A DNA stretch of 48,726 bases from JAVBUZ01 sp031554725 (GCA_031554725.1 JAVBUZ010000072.1:1-48726); one strand, 5' to 3'. Shown: positions 6,624-16,465, numbered from the stretch's first letter. Notes: generated from the letters alone by a model not told the origin. Numbers and translations are program-made.

Positions 6624-8314
6624 TTATGAAAATAGGATACCGAATTTTCTAGTTCTATAGCCATACTATTCATCTTCGTGCAATTTTCACTTACAATTTG
6701 AACCTCAGATAGAATTTCCCCAATATTTGCATTGACCTCTTCATTGCAGGCTAAGTTTTCTTCACTAATTGCACTTAAATCTTGTACATTTCCTATTACT
6801 CTTTCCTTGTAATTTGTCAGGTTCTCTGTCTTTTGTGCAATGGCGCTAATATCATTTACTGATTGCTCAATATCTTTGCTTAGCTCTTCGTATTTTTCTC
6901 TAGTTTTTGAAACACTTTTTTGCTCCTGCGTTATTAATAAAGATACGGTATCCGCTAGCTGAACTGATCTTTGTGACTTTTCCATAATCGTCTGGGCTAG
7001 ATTTTTAATCATTTCTGCGCCCTCTGCACTTTTTTCTGATAAGTTTCTTATTTCTTCAGCTACTACCGCAAAGCCTCTTCCCTGTTCACCAGCTCTTGCC
7101 GCTTCAATGGAGGCATTTAAGCTTAAAAGCTTTGTTTGTCCTGAAATACTAATAATTAATTCTACTGCCTTATCAATTTCTGTTATGGAAGCGTTTGTCT
7201 GCTTTATTTGCTCTGAAATATCCCCGACAGCATATACCGATTCCTTGCTGTTTTCCATAATTGTATTCATGTCATCTTTTGCTTCGTTATTAGTCTTTAA
7301 AATATTACCAGAGCTTTTAAATAAATGCTCTACGTTCTCCGAAATATCGTTTACACAAATTCCTATATCCATCATTTGCGTATTAATATCCTGTACATGT
7401 TCTGTCATTTTTGCAGTCGATACAGATAACTCTTCCATGGCGGTAGCACTTTGATTTGCTCTCTCGGCACTGCTCATACTTAAGTTTGTAACCTCTGCAA
7501 CATTTCCTACTAGCCACCTAGAAACATCTTTTACCTTCCCAATTGTTTCAGACAAGTTTTTTTGCATAAGCCCTGTTTCATATAGCAAGGTATTCATTTC
7601 CCTAACAGAGCTTTGTTGTTCTTTTTGCTTACTTAAATCTCCCTTGGATAAAGCTGTTACGCCTTTTCCAATTGCCTTAAAGGATTTTAATAGACCTTTG
7701 CTAAAGAGTAAGGTAATAATAGCAAAAATAACTGCAAGGAAAACTGCTATCACTACAAATATAACAACAATACTTTTCGTTGCTCCTGTTACATTATCCT
7801 GAAGCTCACCTGCAAAAGCTAAGCCTATAATTTCGCCCTTATCCATGATTGGCATGTAATAGGCACAATACGCTTTTCCATCGATGACTACTTCATTATC
7901 ATAATATCCATTTTGTATTTCATCTTTATCACTGACAATATCCTTTTTAACTTCAATTTCTCTTATTCTATATTCATTCTCATTCTTGATAGAGGTAGCA
8001 CTAGGCGTTCCCTCTAAGATGATTGCCATTTCCACATTCTTTTCTTTCAGACTGTCTAGATACTCGTAGTAGTTTCCAACATTTATTGCATTAATCTCGT
8101 TTTGATAGCAATAATTTGCCAGATTATTGGCCACGATATATAAAGTATCCTTAGCATTTTTTTCTAAATTGTTTTTTGTTATGTAAAAAGATATTGTACT
8201 AATAATTGCAATGGATAGCATAAGCGGTACTAGCGATAACGTTATTAACATAGAAAACAATCCTGCTCGATGCTTTTTACCCTTTTCACTTTTTCTATTT
8301 ATCCTCTTTTTCAT
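6620..8314 (-). CDS. Methyl-accepting chemotaxis protein
   Basis: A 564-residue transmembrane chemoreceptor. Helix 1 is at about residues 20-43; an extracellular single-Cache-like sensor of about 135 residues follows (GKAYCAYYMPIMDKGEIIG is typical of such domains); helix 2 is at about 182-206; then come a HAMP domain and the long cytoplasmic coiled coil. The signalling tip (SLNASIEAARAGEQGRGFAV) is near residue 400 and contacts CheA and CheW. It lies between the importer permeases and the second YtfQ-like binding protein in the same direction, so it probably responds to the same sugar, either directly or through a liganded binding protein. A weak terminator-like hairpin separates it from the permease gene upstream. 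Confidence 0.93.
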   Translation of the reverse strand: MKKRINRKSEKGKKHRAGLFSMLITLSLVPLMLSIAIISTISFYITKNNLEKNAKDTLYIVANNLANYCYQNEINAINVGNYYEYLDSLKEKNVEMAIILEGTPSATSIKNENEYRIREIEVKKDIVSDKDEIQNGYYDNEVVIDGKAYCAYYMPIMDKGEIIGLAFAGELQDNVTGATKSIVVIFVVIAVFLAVIFAIITLLFSKGLLKSFKAIGKGVTALSKGDLSKQKEQQSSVREMNTLLYETGLMQKNLSETIGKVKDVSRWLVGNVAEVTNLSMSSAERANQSATAMEELSVSTAKMTEHVQDINTQMMDIGICVNDISENVEHLFKSSGNILKTNNEAKDDMNTIMENSKESVYAVGDISEQIKQTNASITEIDKAVELIISISGQTKLLSLNASIEAARAGEQGRGFAVVAEEIRNLSEKSAEGAEMIKNLAQTIMEKSQRSVQLADTVSLLITQEQKSVSKTREKYEELSKDIEQSVNDISAIAQKTENLTNYKERVIGNVQDLSAISEENLACNEEVNANIGEILSEVQIVSENCTKMNSMAIELENSVSYFHN

Positions 8315-8366
8315 ACTGTCATTTCCTTCCTTTGCGCAGTATTTTTACGGTTTCTAAAAATATGAC

Positions 8367-8398
8367 GAAAAGAGGCGACCTTTTGGCTTCCTCTTTTC
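8367..8398 (-). terminator. Hairpin between importer permease and chemoreceptor
   Basis: GAAAAGAGG and CCTCTTTTC form a 9-base stem just after the permease stop codon. The T tract beyond it is poor, so it may only reduce read-through or protect the permease message from decay. Confidence 0.45.
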
Positions 8399-8405
8399 CT
8401 TCAAA

Positions 8406-9455
8406 TTATTTTTTCTTACGTGCCATTACCACGCTCTGAACAACTAAGAATAAGCATAGCATAGCAGCTATCGTAATTCCCGTCCACCAAGCCTGATCTA
8501 GTCCTGCTGATGAAACAATATTTTGTATGGTACTTAATGAAAGAACTCCAAAGAAGGTACCAATTATATTACCGACACCTCCTGTTAACATGGTTCCGCC
8601 TATAATTGAGGAAGCAATCGCATTCATTTCCATTCCGCTTGCATGAGATGCGGATCCTGAACCAACATGCATGAAATAAACAAATCCACCAATTCCTGCC
8701 AAAAGGCTACAGCCTAAATGAGAGAGGAATTTTGTTCTTCTTACATTGACGCCTAGCATCAATGCACTTTGTCTATTTCCACCCACCGCATAAAAGCTAC
8801 GACCAAGCTTTGTCCACCTAAGTACCGCAAACATAATTACGACAATTAAGATTGCAACCACAACGCCTATTTCGATATAGGCATTTACATAGTTTCCTAG
8901 CTTATTTATGGAACCAAGCCCAGGAATCGTTATTCGCGTTTCCTTGAGTGTAACAAAGGCCTCATTGGATACATTAAATGGATTGGTATTAACAATGGTA
9001 GTCATGCCTCTTGCAAAAAACATTCCCGCCAGCGAAACAATAAAGGGTTGTATATCTAGGTATGCCACCAAGAACCCCTGTATTACTCCAAATGCAAGAC
9101 CGATTGCTAAGGCGATGAGTGCCGCTACAAAAACATTTCCATCGTGAAAATCCAAATATACTGCACAGCACATACTTACTAGTGCTGCCACGCCACCTAC
9201 GGAAATATCAATTCCGCCAGTAATCATAACAAGACTCATTCCACAAGAGGCAATAATTAAAGCTGCATTGGCATTTAAAATATTAAAGAATGTTTGGGGC
9301 TTTAAGAAACCTTTTCCCTGAAATAGAACTGCTCCAATATACATGGCAAAAAAAACAACGATTGTTATAGTAAGCAAAAGATTTGTATCTGTAATGTTTT
9401 TTGTTTTGCTACGCCATTTACTACCTATCGTCGATAACTTGCTAGAAGATGCCAT
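8406..9455 (-). CDS. Sugar ABC importer permease, YjfF-like
   Basis: A 349-residue inner-membrane permease of the RbsC/AraH family (BPD_transp_2), with eight to ten hydrophobic segments and the family's GGIDISVGGVAALVSM and YAVGGNRQSALMLGVNV motifs. In the Escherichia coli ytfQ-ytfR-ytfT-yjfF system two different permeases form the channel; this one is last, matching YjfF. It starts one base after the upstream permease stop codon, so the two are translationally coupled. The substrate is probably a pentose, hexose or galactofuranose; sequence alone does not settle it. Confidence 0.88.
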   Translation of the reverse strand: MASSSKLSTIGSKWRSKTKNITDTNLLLTITIVVFFAMYIGAVLFQGKGFLKPQTFFNILNANAALIIASCGMSLVMITGGIDISVGGVAALVSMCCAVYLDFHDGNVFVAALIALAIGLAFGVIQGFLVAYLDIQPFIVSLAGMFFARGMTTIVNTNPFNVSNEAFVTLKETRITIPGLGSINKLGNYVNAYIEIGVVVAILIVVIMFAVLRWTKLGRSFYAVGGNRQSALMLGVNVRRTKFLSHLGCSLLAGIGGFVYFMHVGSGSASHASGMEMNAIASSIIGGTMLTGGVGNIIGTFFGVLSLSTIQNIVSSAGLDQAWWTGITIAAMLCLFLVVQSVVMARKKK

Positions 9456-9456
9456 A

Positions 9457-10506
9457 TTAAGCTACCTCCTTTGCATGCATTTTAGGCTTTACTTTTTTCC
9501 AAACAGCAGAAAGCTTTTCTCTCACAATCGGTGCACTTAAGACAACTAGGATAATTACAACGATAGCTTTATATGCAGAAAGTGCATCTGATTTTACGTT
9601 AAATTTATAAAGTGTTGTTGTCAAAAACTGAATTACATATGCTCCGAGAATAGAAGCTGTCATATTAAATTTTCCACCACTTAAGGCGTTTCCTCCCAGT
9701 GCAACTGCAAGAATTGCATCCATCTCAATATCTTTTGCAATAACGGAATAGTTAATAGAGGAAAGACGGCTTACCTTAATTAGCGCTGCAACTGCAACAC
9801 ACAAACCAAGAATCACAAAAGTCAGGAATTTTATAAATGCTGGGTTAAGTCCATTTAGCCTAGATGAACTACCATTAATACCAACTGCCTGAGTATATAG
9901 TCCAAGATTTGTAAACCGAAGCACAAGACCTGTCACAATCATACATATCACTGCAATAAAAATCGGTGTGGGAATCGGTATCCCTGGAATAAATCCACCA
10001 AAGTATTTAAAGGTTGCATCATTAACAATTGGAAGCTCGTTATTATTAATCCATGCTGCTATAGAGCGCCCCGCTGTAAACAAGATAAGGGTTGCAACCA
10101 TCGGCTGAATTTTAAAATATGCTACCAAGGTTCCATTAAATGCACCAAATAGCATTGCTACCACACAGCTAACTAAAAATGCTACAATAATCGGTGCCTG
10201 AAGTGTTTCTGGTCTTGAATTGGTACCGCAAAGAACTCTCAGTACAACACTTCCACTGATGGCAATTGCCGCACCTACACTAATATCCTGTCCTCCTGTA
10301 GCTGCTGTAACTAGCGTCATTCCAATGGCAAGAATCGCAAGTTCTGATCCATAATCCAAAATAGTCATTAGATTACCTGAAAGTACGGGCGCCCCTGCAC
10401 TATTATGACCAAGTGTAATTTTAAAAAAAGTGGGATCCATAATTAAATTAAATAGCGCTAATACTAATAACGCCGCAATAGGAATAAATAATTGTTTTTT
10501 CTGCAT
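9457..10506 (-). CDS. Sugar ABC importer permease, YtfT-like
   Basis: A 349-residue permease of the RbsC family and partner of the next gene. It has an N-terminal helix, then a GGQDISVGAAIAISGS motif and GINGSSSRLNGLN (equivalent to the permease's cytoplasmic coupling region), with about eight to ten helices in all. Its ATG overlaps the ATPase stop codon (TAATG), so the ATPase and both permeases are made from one message in sequence. Taken with the binding protein and ATPase, the set is a complete galactofuranose-type or related monosaccharide importer. Confidence 0.88.
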   Translation of the reverse strand: MQKKQLFIPIAALLVLALFNLIMDPTFFKITLGHNSAGAPVLSGNLMTILDYGSELAILAIGMTLVTAATGGQDISVGAAIAISGSVVLRVLCGTNSRPETLQAPIIVAFLVSCVVAMLFGAFNGTLVAYFKIQPMVATLILFTAGRSIAAWINNNELPIVNDATFKYFGGFIPGIPIPTPIFIAVICMIVTGLVLRFTNLGLYTQAVGINGSSSRLNGLNPAFIKFLTFVILGLCVAVAALIKVSRLSSINYSVIAKDIEMDAILAVALGGNALSGGKFNMTASILGAYVIQFLTTTLYKFNVKSDALSAYKAIVVIILVVLSAPIVREKLSAVWKKVKPKMHAKEVA

Positions 10507-12023
10507 TATTCTTGGTCACCTCCAGCAATGGTGCTCATAATCTTGTTCTGAGTTAGGTCATCACCCGAAAGCTCGCCAACCACCTTACGATCTCGCATAA
10601 CAACCAGCCTTGAACAAGTACGTAGCATTTCGTCTGTTTCAGATGAAATAAACGTAACACTCATACCCTCCGATGCAAGCTTTAGCACTAATTTCTGTAT
10701 ATCAATTTTTGTACCTATATCAATTCCGCGGGTTGGTTCATCCAAAATAAGATACTCCGGATTGGTAAGTAACCAACGAGCAAGAATTACCTTTTGCTGA
10801 TTACCACCAGATAGAGATTTAATTGGTGTATCGGCAGAAGCCGTCTTAATTCCTAAAAGCTTTATGTATTCTTCGGCAAATTTGTTTGCCTCTGCCTTCG
10901 TAAATGGTTTAAAAAATCCCTTAAGCACCTGTAGGGCAAGAATAATATTCTCACGTACGGAAAGATCCCCAATGATTCCATCTACCTTACGATCTTCTGG
11001 GAGATATGCGATACCATTTTTCATTGCATCTATTGGTTTCGTAATTTTTATCTGCTTTCCATTTTTCTTTACCGTTCCACCAGTTACCCTATCGGCACCA
11101 AAAATTGCCCTGACGCATTCGCTCCTACCAGATCCTAAAAGACCTGTAAATCCATTTACCTCACCCTTTTCAATGTGGAAATCAAAAGGTTTTATTCCTG
11201 CATCACTGATAAGTCCTTCTACCTCTAACACAGGCTCTGTTCCATCTTCTTTTGTATAAATCAGCTTTTCGTCCCTAATATCTGATAAATCATCCAATTC
11301 CTTGCCAAGCATTTTTGAGACAAGCGAAACTCTTGGAAGATCCTTAATTTCATATTCACCAACAAGCTTTCCATCACGAAGGACTGTGATTTTATCGCAC
11401 ACCTCATATACCTGATCCAAAAAGTGTGTGACAAAAACAATCCCTACTCCTCTTGCTTTCAAATCACGCATAAGTCCAAATAGCTTTTCTACCTCTTGTT
11501 CATCCAAAGAGGAGGTTGGCTCATCTAGAATGAGTACCTTACAGTCCATATCAACTGCACGCGCAATAGCAACCATCTGCTGAACAGCAAGGGAGCAGCT
11601 TCCTAATTGCTGCGTTGCTTTAGCAGGTATATCTAGTGATTGTAATATTTTTTCTGCATCTGCATTAATCTTTTTCCAATTTTGTCCAAATCCACTGGTT
11701 CTTCCAATATATATATTTTCCGCAACGGATAGGTTGGGGCATAGTGTAATTTCCTGATACACAGTGCTAATTCCCAGTTTTTGTGCATCCTGCGGAGATT
11801 TTATTGATACTGCTTTATCCTTTCCCTTAAGAAAAATCTGACCTTCATCTTTACTATATACTCCAGTCAGAACTTTAATTAAAGTGGATTTTCCAGCACC
11901 GTTTTCTCCCATTAGTGCATGAATCTCTCCTTCGCAAAGAGTAAAGTCAACTCCCTGCAAAGCACGTACTCCGGGAAAGCTTTTGTGTATATCTTTCATT
12001 TCCAATATAGATTTTTCTTTCAC
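10506..12023 (-). CDS. Sugar ABC importer ATPase, YtfR-like (two ABC domains)
   Basis: A 505-residue double ATPase of the RbsA/MglA/YtfR type that powers monosaccharide import. Domain 1 has GENGAGKST (residues 39-47), a degenerate signature (CSLAVQQMVAIARAV) and LILDEPTSSLD; domain 2 has the degenerate Walker A usual in this family (TGLLGSGRSE), a good signature LSGGNQQKV and LILDEPTRGID. So each domain lacks one classical element, as is normal here. It follows the first binding-protein gene after a terminator-like hairpin and overlaps the YtfT-like permease by one base. Confidence 0.92.
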   Translation of the reverse strand: MKEKSILEMKDIHKSFPGVRALQGVDFTLCEGEIHALMGENGAGKSTLIKVLTGVYSKDEGQIFLKGKDKAVSIKSPQDAQKLGISTVYQEITLCPNLSVAENIYIGRTSGFGQNWKKINADAEKILQSLDIPAKATQQLGSCSLAVQQMVAIARAVDMDCKVLILDEPTSSLDEQEVEKLFGLMRDLKARGVGIVFVTHFLDQVYEVCDKITVLRDGKLVGEYEIKDLPRVSLVSKMLGKELDDLSDIRDEKLIYTKEDGTEPVLEVEGLISDAGIKPFDFHIEKGEVNGFTGLLGSGRSECVRAIFGADRVTGGTVKKNGKQIKITKPIDAMKNGIAYLPEDRKVDGIIGDLSVRENIILALQVLKGFFKPFTKAEANKFAEEYIKLLGIKTASADTPIKSLSGGNQQKVILARWLLTNPEYLILDEPTRGIDIGTKIDIQKLVLKLASEGMSVTFISSETDEMLRTCSRLVVMRDRKVVGELSGDDLTQNKIMSTIAGGDQE

Positions 12024-12055
12024 CAGACATCACCTCATATCGTTTCTAATTTTAG

Positions 12056-12109
12056 AAAAAAGGCGCATAGCATGCGTACTATCTGACCATTCGCTGCGCT
12101 GCGCCTTTT
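12056..12109 (-). terminator. Intercistronic hairpin between binding protein and ATPase genes
   Basis: On the minus strand AAGGCGCA pairs with TGCGCCTT and a T tract follows. It lies just after the binding-protein stop codon and before the ATPase gene. In importer operons such partial terminators allow a large excess of binding protein over the membrane components; that role is inferred here. Confidence 0.6.
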
Positions 12110-12141
12110 CATTCATCAATTTTGCATTAAATCTTTTTTAC

Positions 12142-13122
12142 TTAGATACCGTATTTATCAACATCTTCCTGTGTAATAGTAGATGCATCAAATCCTTTTT
12201 CATCCATAATAATTGTCTTCTGAGAAAGTGTTTCACCCTTTTCAAGTGTCTTGATAATATTATCAATGTAAGAAGCTTGGAATGGATTACACTGTCCATC
12301 ATAGTTCCAGTTTTGTTTTAGTAATTCTTCTAATGCCCATTTATTACAGTCAAAACCAATAATAACTACGTCCTTACCAACGCCATGAGAAATGTTTGCT
12401 TTGTCAAGAGCTGCTACAGCACCTTTTGCCATATCATCGTTCTCAGCATAAACTACGTTGAAAGATTCTCCTGAATCGATTACAGACTGAACGATTTGCT
12501 GAGCTTTTTCAGCATTCCATTCTGCTGTCTGCTGTGTAACAAGTGTCCAACCATCAGAAGCTGATGTATCATTTAAAGCACCTGTACGTCCCTGCTGTGC
12601 AGCAGAACCCATAACACCCTGAAGGTGAATAATCTTGTATTCGCTAAGAGCCTCACCCTTTAACCAATCAACCGCTGTCTGTCCTTCTTTTGCCATATCT
12701 GAAACGATAGAAGCTTCGTAAAGACTTTCATCTGCATCGATTGTACGGTCAAATAAAATAACCTTAATTCCTGCATCCTGTGCATCCTTTAATACAGAAT
12801 CCCAACCTGCTGTATCAGCTGCTGAAAGTAGAAGATAGTCAACACCATCCTGGATAAATTTCTGAGCTGCTGTAATCTGCTCATCATTTTTTAGGCTGTA
12901 TGCAAAAGAAGGTTCATATCCATTTTCTTTTGTAAACATTTCTTTCATATCTTTATCATTGGCTGTACGGTATCCGGATTCATTTGGATCGTTATTGATA
13001 ATACCAACCTTAATTAGGTCGCCCTTGCTTCCAGATGATGCTTGCTTTGGAGTTGATCCACAAGCTGCTAATCCAAGTACCATTGTTGCTACCATAATGG
13101 TAGCCAAAAGTTTCTTTTTCAT
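12142..13122 (-). CDS. Sugar-binding lipoprotein, YtfQ-like (first copy)
   Basis: A 326-residue lipoprotein with a classical signal (lipobox LAAC, Cys about residue 21) and a Peripla_BP_4 fold. KVGIINNDPNESGYRTAND opens the mature domain, and LLSAADTAGWDSVLKDAQDAG, GVMGSAAQQGRTGAL and VYAENDDMAKGAV match the ligand-facing strands of the YtfQ group. It is the first structural gene of the importer, directly behind the kinase and regulator genes, and has GGGAGG before its ATG. It would deliver sugar to the two permeases. It differs from the second copy (5468-6550) enough to suggest a different ligand range. Confidence 0.9.
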   Translation of the reverse strand: MKKKLLATIMVATMVLGLAACGSTPKQASSGSKGDLIKVGIINNDPNESGYRTANDKDMKEMFTKENGYEPSFAYSLKNDEQITAAQKFIQDGVDYLLLSAADTAGWDSVLKDAQDAGIKVILFDRTIDADESLYEASIVSDMAKEGQTAVDWLKGEALSEYKIIHLQGVMGSAAQQGRTGALNDTSASDGWTLVTQQTAEWNAEKAQQIVQSVIDSGESFNVVYAENDDMAKGAVAALDKANISHGVGKDVVIIGFDCNKWALEELLKQNWNYDGQCNPFQASYIDNIIKTLEKGETLSQKTIIMDEKGFDASTITQEDVDKYGI

Positions 13123-13221
13123 TTATTAATCCTCCCACAATACTGTTTTTCAAAGAACTATTTCTTTGATACTCCCATCTTAAGACTTGCATATCAATAA
13201 ATCCATTCAGATAGTTCTTGC

Positions 13222-13278
13222 AAAAGTTCATATTTTTATGGGGATTCTTAAAAAGTTGATATTTCTATTTTGAAAGTT
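13222..13278. promoter_or_regulatory. Three direct AAAGTT repeats upstream of the importer genes
   Basis: Plus-strand AAAAGTT occurs at 13222 and 13251, and AAAGTT again at 13273; the first two are followed by similar sequence (CATATTT and GATATTT). Steps are 29 and 21 bases. Direct repeats about two helical turns apart are the usual target of AraC-type regulators, so these may bind the response regulator encoded at 14741-16363. Confidence 0.4.
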
Positions 13279-13294
13279 TGTTTTTTTCAGTCCA

Positions 13295-14740
13295 CTACTC
13301 CTCCATATAGGGTAGCCTAATACTTAAAATAGTTCTCTCTCCATAAATACTTGCTATAGAAATTCCATATTTTTCTCCAAACTTTAGCCTTATACGTTCA
13401 TTTACATTATACAATCCATAAATACCCTTTCCTGTGGGGACTTTATGCTTAATACCACTTTGAACCTGTGCAAGACGTTCCGTGCTGATACCAATACCAT
13501 TATCTTCTATCTGTATCACGAAAAAGTCTCTTTCCATACCTCCACTAATCACAATTTTGCCACAGCCACGTTTATTCTTAATTCCATGATATAATGCATT
13601 TTCTACCAACGGCTGAATGGTTATCTTTGGAATCCGATAATTATTTAGTTCATCAGGCACATCAATCTCATAGTTTAAAATATCTTGATACCGTACCTGC
13701 TGTATTTCTAAATAGCTTCTTACATGCTGTAGCTCCTCTTTTATAGAAACAATATCCTTTCCTTGATTCAAAGAGCTTTTAAAAAAATCTGATAGGCTTC
13801 CTACCATCTTAACGACCTTTTTTTGCTCCCCTGACTCTGCCAGCCATACAATAGCATCCAACGTATTATAGAGAAAATGAGGATTAATCTGTGATTGCAA
13901 AAGCTCAAGTTCTGCCTTACGTAATCTTACTTGCTCTGTCGTAACCTGTTCAAGTAATTCATTAATCTTATCTATCATTGTGTTTAAGGCATCACTTAGC
14001 ATGATGGCCTCTACACCAGTTCTCACATCTGAACGCACAGAAAGGTCACCCTTTGCCACCTGCTCCGTTACTTCTATCAGCTTTCTAATTGGATGAGTAA
14101 TACTTTGGGGAATATAGTAAGAAAGGAAGGTAATCAACATAAAAATGACAATAAGTGCAATAAAAGAAAAACGAATCATCGTAATAAAAAAGTTTTGATA
14201 TTCCGTACGAGACTCTTGAATGTCTCTAATTTCATAATGGATATATGCAAAAATAGTCTCTCGTAAAAGTGATGTTACAATTTGAACATCATTTTCCAAT
14301 ATTTCCATATTGTCTTCGTACTTATTGCCTTCACAAATATTTTCCTTAATACGATTTACATACGTCGCCAAATTGGTTAAGTATTTTTTTACACTTTTAA
14401 GGCGATTTACATTTTCCTGTTGACTTGTTAGTTCCTCCAGCACTTTCACAATACGGTTGGCTTCGCTTAACATATCATCCAAGCTCGATTCTTCAATCGA
14501 CTTATTTTCAACAATTAAGAGGTATGCTTCATTATCAAAATCTTTTTTAAAATCTAAGCTAAATTCACTGGCAACCAAGGTTGAGTTAATCATATTCTCA
14601 TAGCTACGATTTCCATCCCATAAGTTATAAAAGCAAAAAAATAGAAACAGCATGATTGGCGCCAGCAATAGTATGTATGAATATCTAATCTTCGTATCAA
14701 GGGTTGAATCACGATAAATTTGTTTCAGCCTTTCCTTCAT
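13295..14740 (-). CDS. Sensor histidine kinase, YesM/LytS type
   Basis: A 481-residue membrane kinase. Helices at about residues 21-41 and 188-209 bracket an extracellular sensor of about 145 residues; a HAMP domain follows (HPIRKLIEVTEQVAKGDLS). The phospho-acceptor is H288 in QINPHFLYNTLD, the His_kinase motif of this family, and the C-terminal HATPase domain has ENALYHGIKNK, EDNGIG and GKGIYGLYN. Its ATG follows the response regulator stop codon directly (TAAATG), so the two are coupled. It probably senses the sugar or the loaded binding protein and controls the importer downstream. Confidence 0.92.
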   Translation of the reverse strand: MKERLKQIYRDSTLDTKIRYSYILLLAPIMLFLFFCFYNLWDGNRSYENMINSTLVASEFSLDFKKDFDNEAYLLIVENKSIEESSLDDMLSEANRIVKVLEELTSQQENVNRLKSVKKYLTNLATYVNRIKENICEGNKYEDNMEILENDVQIVTSLLRETIFAYIHYEIRDIQESRTEYQNFFITMIRFSFIALIVIFMLITFLSYYIPQSITHPIRKLIEVTEQVAKGDLSVRSDVRTGVEAIMLSDALNTMIDKINELLEQVTTEQVRLRKAELELLQSQINPHFLYNTLDAIVWLAESGEQKKVVKMVGSLSDFFKSSLNQGKDIVSIKEELQHVRSYLEIQQVRYQDILNYEIDVPDELNNYRIPKITIQPLVENALYHGIKNKRGCGKIVISGGMERDFFVIQIEDNGIGISTERLAQVQSGIKHKVPTGKGIYGLYNVNERIRLKFGEKYGISIASIYGERTILSIRLPYMEE

Positions 14741-16363
14741 TTATTCGTCTCCCTCCAGACTTTTTTCACCGCGATACTGGGTAGGCGTCATGCCTTGTGT
14801 CTTTTTAAAAAGATAGGAAAAGTAATGGGGATCCTTGTACCCTACATCCAAACTAATTTCACTACTTCTTTTTCCTGTACAGCGAAGCAGCTCCTTCGCC
14901 TTATTCATTCGATAATCCGTCAAATACTTGATAAACGTCTGCCCTGTCTGCTGACTAAAAACCATGCTTAGGTGGTTAGGCGAAAAGTTTACATGTGCCG
15001 CAAGTAAGTTTAATGAAAGTTCCTCATCTGCATAGTTCTTTTCAAGATAGCGCATTACCTCATCGACAATATCTTCATATCTATTATTTGCCTTCTTTTC
15101 ACGCAATTCCACGGCCTTTTTAATAATTTTAGTAATATATCTAACTGCACCTTCTGTGTTTTGCATGGATGCGGAAGTAACATCAAATGGTTCTATCTCG
15201 TCCTTAGGAATTTGCAGCCCTTCCAAAAAATCCACAACACAAAAATAGATATCCATTGTAATATATTGTCTAAAGACATTTGACTTCATTGCATTTATTC
15301 CAAGACCTTTGAAAAATTCTTCAATAAAATAAATTGTTTCTTCCCTACTTCCAAATTTAAGAAACTCTCGAAACTTTCCTCTGTCAATTTGTTTTGGATC
15401 AACATTACTGATATCATACTCCTCTTGCTCAAGGAAAACTGGTTGTTCCATTTTTTCACTGTTCAAGATACAGCTTTCTTTAACAAGATAGCGATGTGCA
15501 AATGCATGGCTTGCTTTCTCAAATGAAACTGGAAGCTCTCGTAATCTAGTAACTGGTACACCCACTCCGCCAAAATAGCGAATATACTCATACTCTACAA
15601 GCATTTCTTTCATCCCACACAAATATTTATTTTGAATCTCCTCTAGTTCTTCCTTTGACTCCGCCTTAAAAAGAAGGGCTTTTCCTTCTAAATTTCTATC
15701 AAAAATAAGTAAGTCTGCTTCTTCCCCTAGCTTCTCTAGTTTTTGTTCTATCTCAAGTAAAATATTAGAATACTCACCTACAGCGTGATCTGTAGACTGC
15801 ATTTTAAATAAAATTATGTTATACCACATGGAAGAAAGATCAATTTTTAATCTATCCGCAATCTCTAATAGCTCTGCTGCTGACTTTGTACCTGTGACAA
15901 GATAATGAAACAAATTCTTTCTTTCCCTCAGAAAGTTCTCTTCCATTTCCTTCTCATACATCTCTCTAATCCTACGATCTTGCCGTTTTTGTTCTATCTT
16001 AACAGCAACTGCATCTACTTCCTTTAAAAGATCTTCTCCATTAATTGGTTTGGAAAGATATTCGGCTATGCCAATCTTAATACCTTCCTTAGCATATTCA
16101 AATTCTTCATATCCTGATAAAATGATAATTTCAGTCCAAGGCAACTCTTTTTTAATCAGCTTGCTTAAAGCCAATCCGTCCATGAACGGCATTCTAATGT
16201 CTGTAATTACAATGTCAGGTTTTAGTTTCTGAATCATAGGAAAGGCCAGTTCTCCATCGCTTGCTTCCCCACAAAACTCATATCCGTTTGCCTTCCAGTC
16301 TATGTTATTTTTGATGCCCTCACGCACCACAAATTCATCTTCTACCAAAAATACCTTTAGCAT
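14741..16363 (-). CDS. Response regulator, YesN type (REC plus AraC HTH)
   Basis: A 540-residue regulator. The receiver domain covers residues 1-120 with phospho-acceptor D55 (VITDIRMP) and K104-like lysine in YLSKPI. A long middle region (about 140-420) has no recognised motif but is usual for the family. An AraC-type DNA-binding domain ends the protein (SLNLLAAHVNFSPNHLSMVF and EISLDVGYKDPHYFSYLF). Partner is the kinase encoded immediately downstream; likely targets are the importer promoter and its AAAGTT repeats. A TATAAT box at about 16400-16405 on the minus strand suggests its promoter. Confidence 0.93.
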   Translation of the reverse strand: MLKVFLVEDEFVVREGIKNNIDWKANGYEFCGEASDGELAFPMIQKLKPDIVITDIRMPFMDGLALSKLIKKELPWTEIIILSGYEEFEYAKEGIKIGIAEYLSKPINGEDLLKEVDAVAVKIEQKRQDRRIREMYEKEMEENFLRERKNLFHYLVTGTKSAAELLEIADRLKIDLSSMWYNIILFKMQSTDHAVGEYSNILLEIEQKLEKLGEEADLLIFDRNLEGKALLFKAESKEELEEIQNKYLCGMKEMLVEYEYIRYFGGVGVPVTRLRELPVSFEKASHAFAHRYLVKESCILNSEKMEQPVFLEQEEYDISNVDPKQIDRGKFREFLKFGSREETIYFIEEFFKGLGINAMKSNVFRQYITMDIYFCVVDFLEGLQIPKDEIEPFDVTSASMQNTEGAVRYITKIIKKAVELREKKANNRYEDIVDEVMRYLEKNYADEELSLNLLAAHVNFSPNHLSMVFSQQTGQTFIKYLTDYRMNKAKELLRCTGKRSSEISLDVGYKDPHYFSYLFKKTQGMTPTQYRGEKSLEGDE

Positions 16364-16465
16364 AGCTTCCCCCTCTTAATGTTCAGGTTACATATACAAA
16401 TTATAGCATCAACGCCTTTCTTTTCTAGTACGATTTTTTATGATTTTAGTTTGTTTTTCACATAT

